From BOG-1363 sp043775355 (GTDB taxonomy: Bacteria > Planctomycetota > UBA11346): a stretch of DNA of 64,000 nucleotides. The stretch spans positions 15,774 through 79,773 of the forward strand of contig JAYVSL010000007.1 of NCBI GenBank assembly GCA_043775355.1. Direction: 5' to 3'. This document shows, piece after piece, positions 9,215 to 17,894 of the stretch. How positions within the stretch are numbered: position 1 is the stretch's first letter; each line of letters starts with the position of its first letter. The position numbers and the translations under genes are program-made. Under the pieces are notes generated by a model. It ran no database searches and was not told the origin of the DNA. It saw nothing but the letters and a program-made list of their open reading frames with translations.

Positions 9215-9255
9215 GATCCTGATGCTCTCATCCATGAATTGGGAACATCAGGATC
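9215..9255. terminator. Inverted repeat between convergent aas-type gene and ftsH
   Basis: A perfect 10-bp inverted repeat, GATCCTGATG and CATCAGGATC, with a 21-base spacer. It lies between two convergent genes. There is no T-run on either side, so it may stop RNA polymerase weakly, or protect 3' ends. Confidence 0.4.
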
Positions 9256-9278
9256 TGCCCAAATGCTACATTATTGAA

Positions 9279-11249
9279 TCAGGCGAGCTTGGGCTCTAAC
9301 GCCAATCCGGTGGGCGAACGTTCGGCTTCGGGGCGAGGGCCCTTGGCGTCGATTTCACTCTTGGTCACCATCACCGTCGGACGACGAGGCGGCAGATCTC
9401 CACCATCCATCAAGATTTTTACCTGGAGAACGTCGAGCGTTTCGTGTTCCAACAATGCTTGAGCAATGCGCTCGACCTTATCGCGGTTAGCGATAATGAG
9501 GTTTTTCGCGAGTTGATATTGAGCATCGATGATGCCACGGACTTCTTCGTCCAATTCGCGGCGGGTTTGATTGCCGACCGAAACCGCCGAATCTGAACCA
9601 AGAATACTTTCGCGCTCTTCGGTATATTTCAGTGGCCCCATTTTCTCTGACATGCCCCATTCGTAGACCATGCCACGAGCCAATTGCGTGGCTCGTTCGA
9701 TGTCATTCGACGCGCCGGTGGTGATGTCACCGCAGAACATTTCTTCAGCGATTCGTCCGCCGAAGAGAATCGAAATATCACAGAGTAATTTACGACGACC
9801 GTGCGTGTGCCGGTCTTCTGACGGCAGATGCATGGTTGAACCCAGCGAACGCCCACGAGGAATAATGGTGACCTTGTGCAGATCGTCTTTTTCTTCGACG
9901 ATCATTTGCAGAAGAGCGTGGCCTGCTTCGTGATAAGCGGTAATCTTGCGTTCTTTTTCCGGCATCGCCCGTGAACCGGTTTTCTTTTCGCGGCCAAAAG
10001 CGACGCGATCGCGTGCGTATTCTAAATCTTTTTGCTGAATCACGTCTTGATCGTAACGCGCTGCATTGAGCGCCGATTCATTGATCAAAGATTCCAAATC
10101 AGCGCCGCTAAAGCCTGGGGTACCACGAGCAATGATCGATAAGTTGCTGTCGCCGCCGATTTTGACCTTCCCGGCGTGAACCTGCAGAATCTGTTCACGT
10201 CCAGCGATGTCTGGTAAACTCACCGAGATATGGCGATCAAAACGTCCTGGGCGTAAGAGGGCAGGGTCGAGCACGTCGACGCGATTGGTTGCCGCAATGA
10301 TAATGACCTTGTCGGTCGAGCTGAAACCATCCATCTCGACCAAAATCGCATTGAGGGTCTGTTCGCGTTCGTCGTGTCCGCCCGAATTCATGCCGTTGCT
10401 GCGTTTACGACCAACAGCATCGATTTCATCGATGAAAATGATGCACGGTGCATTTTCCTTTGCTTGGCTGAAAAGATCACGCACACGACTAGCACCAACG
10501 CCAACGAACATCTCGACGAAATCAGAGCCGCTAATGGAATAAAACGGCACGTCGGCTTCACCAGCAATGGCTTTGGCCAGCAAGGTTTTGCCGGTGCCTG
10601 GAGGGCCAACCAGCAACACACCGCGTGGAATTCGGCCGCCGAGTTTTTGAAACTTTTTTGGATTCTTTAAGAACGCGACGAGTTCCTCGACTTCTTCTTT
10701 GGCTTCATCGATGCCGGCAACGTCCTTAAAGGTCTTTCCGGTTTTACCCTTGGTGATGAGTTGCGCGCGGCTTTTGCCGAATGACAGCACGCCTCCGCCT
10801 TGTCCCATGCGGCGCAAAACAAAGAAGTAAAACAGGCCAAAAAAGAGCCCGATCATCATGAGCGTGGGCATTAACTGAACAAAGGCACTTGTTGGTTCAG
10901 GGCCTTCACGCTCAATCTTAAGAAGTGGATTATTTTTGTTATACTCATCAATTCTATCCGACAATTCTTTGTGCCCAACATCACCCAAGCGACCATTCAA
11001 ATAATTGACATAGTATTCATTTCCGCCGCCCTTCTTGGTCGCCGTCACCTTTACTGATTCCTGCCCAACATTGATTTTAGCCACCTCGCCTTGGTCAATT
11101 TTTTCCAAGAAGGCGCTCCATTTCACCGGCGACGGACTCACAATTTTCTGCCACAGCATGAGCGTGATGATCATAACTGCCATCAGCGACATCATGATTA
11201 ACAGAAGTCCGCGCGGTTTTTGCGGTGGAGTCGGAGTGTGGTCAGCCAT
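9279..11249 (-). CDS. ftsH: ATP-dependent zinc metalloprotease FtsH
   Basis: A membrane-anchored hexameric AAA+ protease that removes damaged or short-lived membrane and cytosolic proteins. It has 656 residues, close to the family norm. A transmembrane helix (about 14-34), a periplasmic domain and a second helix (about 128-146) come first. Then follow the AAA+ module with GPPGTGKT (Walker A), FIDEIDAVGRKR (Walker B) and the second region of homology ending LLRPGRFDR. The protease domain has the zinc site HEAGH at residues 440-444. The start has AAGGA six bases upstream. It stands alone between a convergent neighbour and an unrelated upstream gene on the same strand. Confidence 0.97.
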   Translation of the reverse strand: MADHTPTPPQKPRGLLLIMMSLMAVMIITLMLWQKIVSPSPVKWSAFLEKIDQGEVAKINVGQESVKVTATKKGGGNEYYVNYLNGRLGDVGHKELSDRIDEYNKNNPLLKIEREGPEPTSAFVQLMPTLMMIGLFFGLFYFFVLRRMGQGGGVLSFGKSRAQLITKGKTGKTFKDVAGIDEAKEEVEELVAFLKNPKKFQKLGGRIPRGVLLVGPPGTGKTLLAKAIAGEADVPFYSISGSDFVEMFVGVGASRVRDLFSQAKENAPCIIFIDEIDAVGRKRSNGMNSGGHDEREQTLNAILVEMDGFSSTDKVIIIAATNRVDVLDPALLRPGRFDRHISVSLPDIAGREQILQVHAGKVKIGGDSNLSIIARGTPGFSGADLESLINESALNAARYDQDVIQQKDLEYARDRVAFGREKKTGSRAMPEKERKITAYHEAGHALLQMIVEEKDDLHKVTIIPRGRSLGSTMHLPSEDRHTHGRRKLLCDISILFGGRIAEEMFCGDITTGASNDIERATQLARGMVYEWGMSEKMGPLKYTEERESILGSDSAVSVGNQTRRELDEEVRGIIDAQYQLAKNLIIANRDKVERIAQALLEHETLDVLQVKILMDGGDLPPRRPTVMVTKSEIDAKGPRPEAERSPTGLALEPKLA

Positions 11250-11407
11250 GAGGATTCCTTATTCGTCAAATCAAAGCCAAGATGCGGTGCATCCGGCGGG
11301 TGCTGTCTTAGGTCTAGACGTCATTCGTTCTAGCGTTCTTTCCGCTTACTTCAGCAGCTTACCACAAATCCGCTGATCAATGGTAAGGAACGTGATGATG
11401 ATCACGG

Positions 11408-12715
11408 CTACGAGCGGCGACGTCGGGGTACTGGACGCAGGCGTCCAGACGGTGTGCTCTTTTGCACATCCACATTCTGCTGGTCATCCGACTGCGTGAA
11501 GTTTTCACGAAGTAGCTCATCGGTCGAAAGTCCATCAAGAGTAGCGAATGCGCGATCCTGCATGGCTTTTTGATCTGGACGAGCCGTTGGCGAAGATTGA
11601 GCGTGAAGCTGAGGATCAGAGCCTAGGCCAAGCCCGCGACGTAATGCCGCAATTTCGGCATCCAACAACACCATACGTTGCCGTTGAGCACGCCAGCGTC
11701 CGAGATCGGCCGGAGAAAGATCATTCGCACTCACCGTCACCGTGCCGCCAGCAAGCAAGGTTGCGACGGCTTTTTCTGGCAGACCCAAGCTGCCGCCAGC
11801 GCCCAAGGCATGACGACCGGCTTCTGCTAACAATGTCGCACGTGCCGCTTCCAGTTCGGTAAAACGCTGATGACGCTCATCACGGCGACCAAACGCTTTG
11901 CTCACCATCTTCAATAAACCCTGCTTTTGGGCAGGTTCTACCACCGTTAGGCGAGACGCACTCATACGGCGCGATTGGCGTTGGCGGTCGGAATCGCTGG
12001 ATGCGGTTTCTCCCGTCGATTTTTCTGCTGTGGGTGCTAGCAATTCGACGGTCGAATCACCACCTAAATCCGGAACGCCAAGCGCCATCTGAGACGACGA
12101 TACTCGTGGATCGTTTTGCGTCGGCACTGCGTCTTGCAGGTCGGCCAGCGTCACTGATCCATTTGTCGGAGTTGGATCTGAAAGCGGCATGGTAAATGGA
12201 CGTGGCAGATGATCCGGTTTTACACCTTTGGCCAAACAGCGCGCGCAGATTGAGCGATCACCGTCGCTCCATGAGTTTTTGTGGGCAGTAACGACAATCT
12301 GCGCATCGCATACCGCGCACAGCGATGGGACCTCAAGCGCTTGAGCGACGTCATTCGCAGCAGGAGCTGTTGGCACTACCGGCGACAATGAATCGGTGGC
12401 GTGATCGTCATGTTCATCCGTCGAATGAATTTCGGTCGTGCGCGGCTCGGGTTGAATCACGACCGCAAAGCGATCCTTGCCAATTTCAAGGTCATCGCCG
12501 TTCACCAATGTCGCATTTTGTTGTTCCAAACCATTGATGCGGCAATGCATGCGCGAACCATTGTCGAGTTGATAACTACCATTCGCGAAACCAATTTTGA
12601 CTTCGCCTGCGTCGTGATTGGTGGTTTTCGTGCGAATAACAAACGGCTTCTCACGAGTAACCGTCAAGCGACGGCCCTCAACAGCACGTGATCGTCCATC
12701 AAGATAAAGCGGCAT
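11408..12715 (-). CDS. FHA-like, zinc-ribbon protein of unknown role
   Basis: A 435-residue protein that I cannot name. Residues about 1-95 resemble a forkhead-associated domain, with the turn NGSRMHCRINGLEQQNATL followed by VNGDDLEIG; such domains bind phosphothreonine. A treble-clef or zinc-ribbon follows (about 130-165), with CAVC and CARC spaced 24 residues apart. The rest is low-complexity and polar until a helical segment (about 265-350). There is no signal peptide or membrane span. The frame stays open further upstream to 13051, but that part overlaps mutM, so I place the start at 12715. The kinase at 40439 is one possible source of a phospho-partner, but this is only a guess. It is divergent from mutM with a 100-base gap. 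Confidence 0.65.
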   Translation of the reverse strand: MPLYLDGRSRAVEGRRLTVTREKPFVIRTKTTNHDAGEVKIGFANGSYQLDNGSRMHCRINGLEQQNATLVNGDDLEIGKDRFAVVIQPEPRTTEIHSTDEHDDHATDSLSPVVPTAPAANDVAQALEVPSLCAVCDAQIVVTAHKNSWSDGDRSICARCLAKGVKPDHLPRPFTMPLSDPTPTNGSVTLADLQDAVPTQNDPRVSSSQMALGVPDLGGDSTVELLAPTAEKSTGETASSDSDRQRQSRRMSASRLTVVEPAQKQGLLKMVSKAFGRRDERHQRFTELEAARATLLAEAGRHALGAGGSLGLPEKAVATLLAGGTVTVSANDLSPADLGRWRAQRQRMVLLDAEIAALRRGLGLGSDPQLHAQSSPTARPDQKAMQDRAFATLDGLSTDELLRENFTQSDDQQNVDVQKSTPSGRLRPVPRRRRS

Positions 12716-12815
12716 GGGCGCAGACCGTAAAGACGGTCCAACGAACGACCAGTGCCCAACTGCCTCTTCACGCTCCCCCTTGACGAACACCTGTTCATCG
12801 CGCACGGGTGAGGTT

Positions 12816-13637
12816 ATGCCTGAACTGCCTGAAGTCGAAACCGTCCGAGCTGGTCTCAACCGCTTGCTCGGGACCAACGCGGTCATCGCCCAGGTCGAAC
12901 TGTTACGCGCTGATCTACGCGCGCCGATCCCGCCGCAGATTATTCCACGACTGCGCCTCGCAAAGATTACTGGCGTGCGCAGACGGGCGAAGTACCTGCT
13001 ATTTGACACCTCTGGTGGCATCCTGTTGAGCCATTTGGGAATGACTGGCACGTGGCGCTTAGCGCCGGCGGGGGAGGAGCGCTTGCACGATCATTGCTAC
13101 CTTCACCTGCGCGATGGACGGCGGCTGGCTTTTCGCGACCCGCGACGTTTCGGCCTGCTTGATCTGATTGAACCTGGGGCGGAATCGACTCACCCACGAT
13201 TAGCCGATTTGGGACCGGAGCCGCTTGATGCTTCTACATTCACCGCCGACTACCTCATCGCATGCTGTGGCGGTCGCCGACAGGCAATCAAACCGGTTAT
13301 TATGGACCAGCAAATCGTCGTCGGCGTAGGTAATATTTACGCGCAAGAAGCGCTCTTTCGCGCTGGAATTCACCCATCGCGAGCGGCAGGTCGCTTGACC
13401 AAGCGCGCCGCCGAAATTTTAATCCAGCACATCCGCACCGTCCTGCACGAAGCTCTTGTTGCCGGTGGTTCAACCATCAGTGATTTTCGTCAAGCTGGAG
13501 GCGACGGCGGATATTTTCAGCATAATTTTCAGGTCTACGATCGTGCTGGTCAGCCTTGTCAAATCTGCAAAACGAAACTATCCAGCGCGGTCATCGGCGG
13601 GCGCGGCACGACTTGGTGCCGACGCTGCCAACCGTGA
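12816..13637 (+). CDS. mutM: Formamidopyrimidine-DNA glycosylase MutM (Fpg)
   Basis: A bifunctional glycosylase/AP lyase that removes 8-oxoguanine and ring-opened purines. The start must be 12816, because the mature protein begins PELPEVET, where Pro2 is the catalytic nucleophile and Glu3 the acid. The Lys of the family is present, and the helix-two-turn-helix region reads MDQQIVVGVGNIYAQEALFRAGIHP. The C-terminal zinc finger has CQIC and CRRC as its two Cys pairs. At 273 residues it has standard length. A longer frame from 12714 exists but would bury the catalytic Pro. A GGTGAGG ribosome site lies just upstream. Confidence 0.97.
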   Translation: MPELPEVETVRAGLNRLLGTNAVIAQVELLRADLRAPIPPQIIPRLRLAKITGVRRRAKYLLFDTSGGILLSHLGMTGTWRLAPAGEERLHDHCYLHLRDGRRLAFRDPRRFGLLDLIEPGAESTHPRLADLGPEPLDASTFTADYLIACCGGRRQAIKPVIMDQQIVVGVGNIYAQEALFRAGIHPSRAAGRLTKRAAEILIQHIRTVLHEALVAGGSTISDFRQAGGDGGYFQHNFQVYDRAGQPCQICKTKLSSAVIGGRGTTWCRRCQP

Positions 13638-13768
13638 CCAAGACCCGGAAAAATCCTGCTATTTTTCGCTAAATTCATTGGTTTTGACGCTTAGGCACGG
13701 TTTTGACCGGGCACTCTTGACTCAGCATGAGTGGGCGACAGTATCCCGCCCCGTCAACGGAGCCGTTT

Positions 13769-13951
13769 ATGCATTTGAAGATTCGCGTCAGTTCTACCAA
13801 GCGTCGTCGCATGAACGGCTTTCGCCGTCGTATGAAGACCAAGGCCGGTCGCATTATCATGAACCGCCAACGCCGTCTCGCGAGCGGTAAGCCTAAGCAC
13901 AACCGCAGCCTCGCCTCCAAGGGCAAAGGCAAGAAGGTCGCTCCGGAATAA
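13769..13951 (+). CDS. rpmH: Large ribosomal subunit protein bL34
   Basis: A 60-residue, very basic protein. The pattern KRRRMNGFRRRMKTKAGR followed by RQRR and GKPK is the bL34 signature. The N-terminus (MHLKIRVSS) and a tail of about 17 residues differ from the usual MKRT-type 44-47-residue form. The ATG at 13769 has GGAG eight bases upstream; a start at 13727 would add an unrelated stretch. rnpA and dnaA, which usually flank rpmH, are not next to it here. Confidence 0.88.
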   Translation: MHLKIRVSSTKRRRMNGFRRRMKTKAGRIIMNRQRRLASGKPKHNRSLASKGKGKKVAPE

Positions 13952-13998
13952 ATTCTCTCAGGTCGCCATGGCCTGAGTCAATCCGTGATGAATCTGCT

Positions 13999-14033
13999 GC
14001 ACCCTCGCCCAAACAGCGAGGGTGCTTCGTGCC
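13999..14033 (+). terminator. Terminator-like hairpin after rpmH
   Basis: A perfect 10-bp stem, GCACCCTCGC with GCGAGGGTGC, with a 7-base loop, 48 bases past the rpmH stop. Only a short T-poor tail follows, so the strength is uncertain. A second, smaller inverted repeat (CTCAGG and CCTGAG) lies between it and the stop. Confidence 0.6.
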
Positions 14034-14077
14034 TAGAGTTTCGTCAGAGCCATGTGATTTCGAAGAGAGACCACCGG

Positions 14078-14145
14078 CTCCTGGCTACAGATCACCGGTT
14101 TTATACATAACGTCGCAGCACGATCCGATGGTTTGTAGCCAGGAG
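14078..14145. repeat. Inverted repeat in the rpmH-pth intergenic region
   Basis: CTCCTGGCTACA at 14078-14089 is the exact reverse complement of TGTAGCCAGGAG at 14134-14145, with 44 bases between them. It has no clear link to a promoter or terminator. It could form a long-loop hairpin in read-through RNA from either side. Confidence 0.55.
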
Positions 14146-14160
14146 TTTGTAGCCGCCGTT

Positions 14161-14220
14161 TATCAGCTACTGTCAGCTGATGTCAGCTGACATCAGCTAC
14201 TGTCAGCTGACATCAGCTAC
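14161..14220. repeat. Array of six 10-bp units ending on the pth stop codon
   Basis: Six consecutive 10-bp units share the core TCAGCT: types TCAGCTAC and TCAGCTGA with two variable bases. The pth stop codon (14217-14219) lies inside the last unit. Because TCAGCTGA is palindromic, the array can also fold. Similar 10-bp arrays begin at the stop codons of the genes at 20417 and 21911. Confidence 0.85.
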
Positions 14221-14855
14221 AGTGAGGATGGCGGCAAATTTATCGCTGGATTGCGCTTCGCCGTCGTCACCGCCGGGACAATTTTAGGCTGGGTCGGCCC
14301 ATTAAATCGACAGGCAACCGTCACGCCTTCCTTCAACCAGGCTTCCACGCAATCCGCGGCAGCATTGATCATCACGCTCACCTCGTTTTGTTCAGCTGCG
14401 GTAAAACGCCCCAGCACATGGTCAACCTGATCCTGCGCAGGACTGCCAATGCCGACGCGCAGACGCGGGTACGCTTTGCCGATGCGTGCCTCGATATCTT
14501 TAAGGCCATTGTGGCCACCAGCAGATCCCTCTGCTCGCAGTCGTAGATGTCCGAGTGGTAAATTGATGTCATCAACCACCACCAACAAATCGGTCGGAGC
14601 CAACTTGTGGAACGCCAACGCCGCTTGGCCCGATTCGCCACTTAAATTAACAAAGGTCTGTGGCTTGAGCAGCAATGCCCGATCGGCGCCAAGGCTTTCC
14701 GGCAAGCGCCAATCGCACACTTTGGCATTCCAGCGTTTCGACCACCCCTCCAAACGATGACGACGTGCGAGAACATCCAATACCATAAACCCGCAATTAT
14801 GCCGGGTTTGATCGTAATTAGGACCAGGATTGCCGATGCCAAGGACCACACGCAT
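14217..14855 (-). CDS. pth: Peptidyl-tRNA hydrolase
   Basis: It recycles peptidyl-tRNA released from stalled ribosomes. The N-terminus shows the family pattern LGIGNPGPNYDQTRHNCGF, with Asn9 and the catalytic His19, followed by KPQTFVNLSG and VVVDDINLPLG, with the catalytic Asp at about 95. Then comes GSAGGHNGLKDIEARIG. At 212 residues it is slightly longer than usual because of a variable Pro/Thr-rich tail after residue 190. No clear ribosome site precedes the ATG. Its 3' end merges into a 10-bp repeat array. Confidence 0.95.
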   Translation of the reverse strand: MRVVLGIGNPGPNYDQTRHNCGFMVLDVLARRHRLEGWSKRWNAKVCDWRLPESLGADRALLLKPQTFVNLSGESGQAALAFHKLAPTDLLVVVDDINLPLGHLRLRAEGSAGGHNGLKDIEARIGKAYPRLRVGIGSPAQDQVDHVLGRFTAAEQNEVSVMINAAADCVEAWLKEGVTVACRFNGPTQPKIVPAVTTAKRNPAINLPPSSL

Positions 14856-15071
14856 GGGCGCATCGTGTGGCAGCGGCGCGGTTGATAAAGCCGCCGATTT
14901 TCTGGCGGAGCGAAACCATCGGGCCGTGTGCGCAACGAATGCGTTGACGTGCTTCGCCAGGCCACCACGCCAAACTTCAACGGCTCGTCAATCACTCCGT
15001 ATTTTTTTGTTCACTGGCAGCCTGTTACATTTCATTTTCATTTCACACTTCGCCCGCTTTTACTCATTCAT

Positions 15072-15122
15072 CCCGCTCCTCTTCCTGCTCACTCTTCCCG
15101 CTCACTCATCCCGCTCCTCCTT
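15072..15122 (+). repeat. Pyrimidine-only tandem repeat in the leader of the TlpA-like gene
   Basis: Four near-identical 12-13-base units of the type CCCGCTCCTCNTT lie in a row and end just before the AGGA ribosome site of the gene at 15136. The stretch from about 15063 to 15122 is almost entirely C and T on the plus strand. It may be a slippage product or an unstructured leader. Confidence 0.7.
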
Positions 15123-15135
15123 TTAGGAACTCACC

Positions 15136-16158
15136 ATGCGCTTCCTCTCTCTCGCTGCCGCTCTTCTCGCTTTCACCACCGGCATCAGCGCTCCGCTGAT
15201 GGCACTGGACATTGGCGATAAGGCCCCCTCCCTCGAAAAAATAAGCTGGGTGAAAGGCAAGGCCGTCAACACCGGATCCGTCGTCACCATCGTCGAATTC
15301 TGGGCCACGTGGTGCGGTCCCTGTATTCGTGGCATTCCGCATCTGACTGAATTGCAGAAAAAATATGGCAATCAAGTCAACATCGTCGGCCTGAGTAATG
15401 AAGAAGACGAAGAAAAGGTTAAGTCATTTGTGGTGAAGATGGGTGCCGAAATGGATTATCACGTCGGAGTGGCGGACAAAGCAAGTTATCAAGCTTACAT
15501 GGAAGCCATTGATCACATTCCCCATGCTTTTATCGTCGACGCGAAGGGCATTGTGGTATGGCAAGGTGCGCCAACGACGATTGATAAATCCTTGAGCGAA
15601 GTCGTTAGTGGTACCTTCGACCCGGCCAACTTTGCCCTCATTGAAGAGACTGAGAAAAAGATTCACATGCTCTTGGATGTTCAAAATCCGGATATTGTCG
15701 GCGCTCTGAAGACCATCGACGAGCTATACGCCCTTGATCCCGCCAATGAATTCGCCGTTTCGATAAGCCTGAAAATTGGAAATCTCGATAAACGCCCCAA
15801 ACTGATTCACGATACCTTAACGCGATTGACCAAGGTTGATGTCCCGGTGGAGTTCACCAACAGCTTGGTTTCTGAGCGCGCCGTCGATGTCGACTTGTCT
15901 AGCCGAAATATGGATGTGCTGTTTGCTTTGATTAATCGCGCGCTGAAATTAGAGCCAAACAATGCTAAGCTGGTTAAAACTAAAGCGAGTTTACTCGCCG
16001 CGATTGGCCTGCTGGATCAGGCCATTGCCCTTCTACATGAAGCCGCGAAAAAAAATCCAGATGAGGTAAGTCTCGCTGAATCCGTGGCATATTACCAGTC
16101 AGCCAAGAAACTCGGCGCCACCTTGAGCAACGCCGCAACTGCGACCACTACTCCTTAA
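15136..16158 (+). CDS. Exported TlpA-like thioredoxin with C-terminal TPR region
   Basis: A 340-residue precursor with a signal peptide (about 1-23). Residues 25-165 form a TlpA/ResA-type thioredoxin fold with the redox motif WCGPC (Cys60, Cys63), and the cis-Pro is seen in DHIPHAFIVD. The part after about 175 is helical, with TPR-like pairs around 185-225 and 270-325. Domain order suggests an extracytoplasmic thiol reductase that docks on partners through the TPRs, for example in cytochrome maturation, but the substrate cannot be told. AGGA precedes the ATG by eight bases. It stands alone, convergent with the pseudouridine synthase gene. Confidence 0.85.
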   Translation: MRFLSLAAALLAFTTGISAPLMALDIGDKAPSLEKISWVKGKAVNTGSVVTIVEFWATWCGPCIRGIPHLTELQKKYGNQVNIVGLSNEEDEEKVKSFVVKMGAEMDYHVGVADKASYQAYMEAIDHIPHAFIVDAKGIVVWQGAPTTIDKSLSEVVSGTFDPANFALIEETEKKIHMLLDVQNPDIVGALKTIDELYALDPANEFAVSISLKIGNLDKRPKLIHDTLTRLTKVDVPVEFTNSLVSERAVDVDLSSRNMDVLFALINRALKLEPNNAKLVKTKASLLAAIGLLDQAIALLHEAAKKNPDEVSLAESVAYYQSAKKLGATLSNAATATTTP

Positions 16159-16163
16159 ACGCT

Positions 16164-17129
16164 TTATTTAGTTGGCCGTGGAATCAGCCCTGAGCTGGTC
16201 CACGGCACGAAATCTGCCGGAATTGGTGACTGTAGTTTCAGTCGTCCGCCATCCGGATGCGGCACGTCGAGCGTCCAAGCGTGCAGCGCTTGGCGCTGAA
16301 GAACGGGCCGTCCCTCAATTGGGATAAGTGGCCAGGTTCCGCTGCGACCGTACGTTGCATCAGCCAATACTGCGTGACCGAGCGCCGCCAGATGTACGCG
16401 CACTTGATGCGTGCGTCCGGTCTTCGGACGGGCTTCGACGACGCTGTAACCGTTTCGCCGTTCGTGCACCACCACACTGGTGTACGCTTCCTTGGCACCT
16501 TCGGCGTTATCTGGTAACACCGTACGTTTGCGAAAATCTTTCGCGTGACGACCAAGCCATCCGGCGTGTTCCAAGAAGTCTGCACGCGGGCGTCCGGCGA
16601 CTAATGCCAGGTAGCGCTTGTTGACCTCACGTGCTTTAAATGCGTCCTGCAAAAACGTCAGCGCTGCCATCGTGCGCGCAACCAACATCACGCCGCTGGT
16701 GTACTGATCGAGGCGATGAACGATTCCTGGACGCCACACTTCAGTGCCGCCTTCAGCGGTTGGTAAGTGCGAGCCATAACGTCCCAGCAGCGCATTCACC
16801 AGCGTTCCACGCGAATGACCGATCGCTGGATGAACTACCATTCCTGGCGCTTTATCGATCGCGATGAGATGTTTGTCCTCATGCAAAATCGTCAGCGGAA
16901 TATTTTCCGGCAGCGCTTCCATCGGTTCGAGTTCGGGCACTTCCAACGCCACACGCTCGCCGCCCTTCAGAAATAAACCGGCTTTCGACACGCCCGGTTC
17001 AATCACGCAGCGGCCATCTTTAATCAGGCGCGAAATCAAACTGCGAGTACATCCATCAAGGACAGATTCTAGCCACACGTCCAATCGTTGGCCGGCAGCC
17101 TGCGAAGGCACGGTGAGCTGATGCAACAT
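16164..17129 (-). CDS. RluD-family 23S rRNA pseudouridine synthase
   Basis: A 321-residue protein with an N-terminal S4 RNA-binding domain (about 12-60) and an RluA/RluD catalytic domain. The catalytic Asp141 lies in HRLDQYTSGVM, where the family usually has HRLDKDTSG; the Asp is kept. The other motifs are present, including GMVVHPAIGH and PKTGRTHQVRVHLAALGH. It probably modifies helix 69 of 23S rRNA, by family resemblance. The start has CAGGAG six bases upstream. Its stop is six bases from the stop of the convergent TlpA-like gene. Confidence 0.9.
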   Translation of the reverse strand: MLHQLTVPSQAAGQRLDVWLESVLDGCTRSLISRLIKDGRCVIEPGVSKAGLFLKGGERVALEVPELEPMEALPENIPLTILHEDKHLIAIDKAPGMVVHPAIGHSRGTLVNALLGRYGSHLPTAEGGTEVWRPGIVHRLDQYTSGVMLVARTMAALTFLQDAFKAREVNKRYLALVAGRPRADFLEHAGWLGRHAKDFRKRTVLPDNAEGAKEAYTSVVVHERRNGYSVVEARPKTGRTHQVRVHLAALGHAVLADATYGRSGTWPLIPIEGRPVLQRQALHAWTLDVPHPDGGRLKLQSPIPADFVPWTSSGLIPRPTK

Positions 17130-17270
17130 GAGAGACTCCTGCGGGGGCGTGGTTATGGATCGTCGCCAGCCGCTGCAAGTCCACTGCCGACGACGTTCTC
17201 CCTCTTGAGGCGCTCCTCACTCGTGGCAGGGTCGCCATGGTCTTTTGACGCACGCTAAGGAGCAGCAGTC

Positions 17271-17855
17271 GTGGAAAATTCAGCGGTCAAAGTGACCTCG
17301 ATCGGCATGGTCCTCGATTGGCCGCAAGGTTTCAGCGCAGCTCTGCCGGATGACCGTTGGTTGGTGTTGCATGCGTACCCTCGCCAAGAGAAAAAAGTCA
17401 TCGAAGACTTACGCCGCCGCAACCTTCCTGGCTGTGCGTTCTTTGAACGACGACTGCGCAGTTATCCTGGCAAGGGTACACAAGAGAGCCTGGTCCCGCT
17501 TATCCCTGGTTATCTTTTTGTTGCTGGTGGACGAGAGCAACGCGAGGCGATTTACGATACCAAACGCGTAGTGCGCATCATTGATGTGCCGCGTCCACTC
17601 GAACTGGTCAGCGACTTGCGCAACTTGATCGCCTTGGTCACCGCCGTCGCGAAAACCCCGCTGATGGTTCGCCCTGAACTCGTGCAAGGTAAAAAAATCT
17701 CGATCACCAACGGCACCTTTGCCGGATGCAGCGGCATCATCACGAAACGCAAACACGATTTTGAATTAGTGGTCAATCTTGAATTGCTGGGCACGTCGGT
17801 GTCGGTGACGTTGCCCGCAGAATACGCCGAACTTGCCATCGCACCAAGCGAATGA
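17271..17855 (+). CDS. Specialised NusG-family transcription factor
   Basis: A 194-residue NusG paralogue. The NGN domain (about 28-125) starts with RWLVLHAYPRQEKKV, as in NusG and RfaH, and ends before a KOW segment (about 138-185) with GKKISITNGTFAGCSGII. It lacks the long acidic insert of main NusG proteins. The housekeeping nusG normally sits with secE and rplK, which are not here, so this is probably an operon-specific antiterminator of the RfaH/UpxY/LoaP kind. The start is GTG at 17271, supported by AAGGAG eight bases upstream. It is a single gene facing an MFS transporter gene. Confidence 0.85.
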   Translation: MENSAVKVTSIGMVLDWPQGFSAALPDDRWLVLHAYPRQEKKVIEDLRRRNLPGCAFFERRLRSYPGKGTQESLVPLIPGYLFVAGGREQREAIYDTKRVVRIIDVPRPLELVSDLRNLIALVTAVAKTPLMVRPELVQGKKISITNGTFAGCSGIITKRKHDFELVVNLELLGTSVSVTLPAEYAELAIAPSE

Positions 17856-17887
17856 GGGCCACGCGCTGAGGCAATAACGGCCCTCAG
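17853..17887. terminator. Hairpin between the convergent NusG-like and MFS genes
   Basis: TGAGGGCC, which includes the stop codon of the NusG-like gene, pairs with GGCCCTCA after an 18-base loop. No T-run follows. It is probably a weak terminator or a 3'-end stabiliser shared by both convergent genes. Confidence 0.45.
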
Positions 17888-17894
17888 ACGCCAA

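Noticed and set aside
12716..13051. N-terminal extension of the FHA-like protein
   Set aside because: It lies almost wholly antisense to mutM, whose start is fixed by the catalytic Pro2; the added residues look like a shadow frame.
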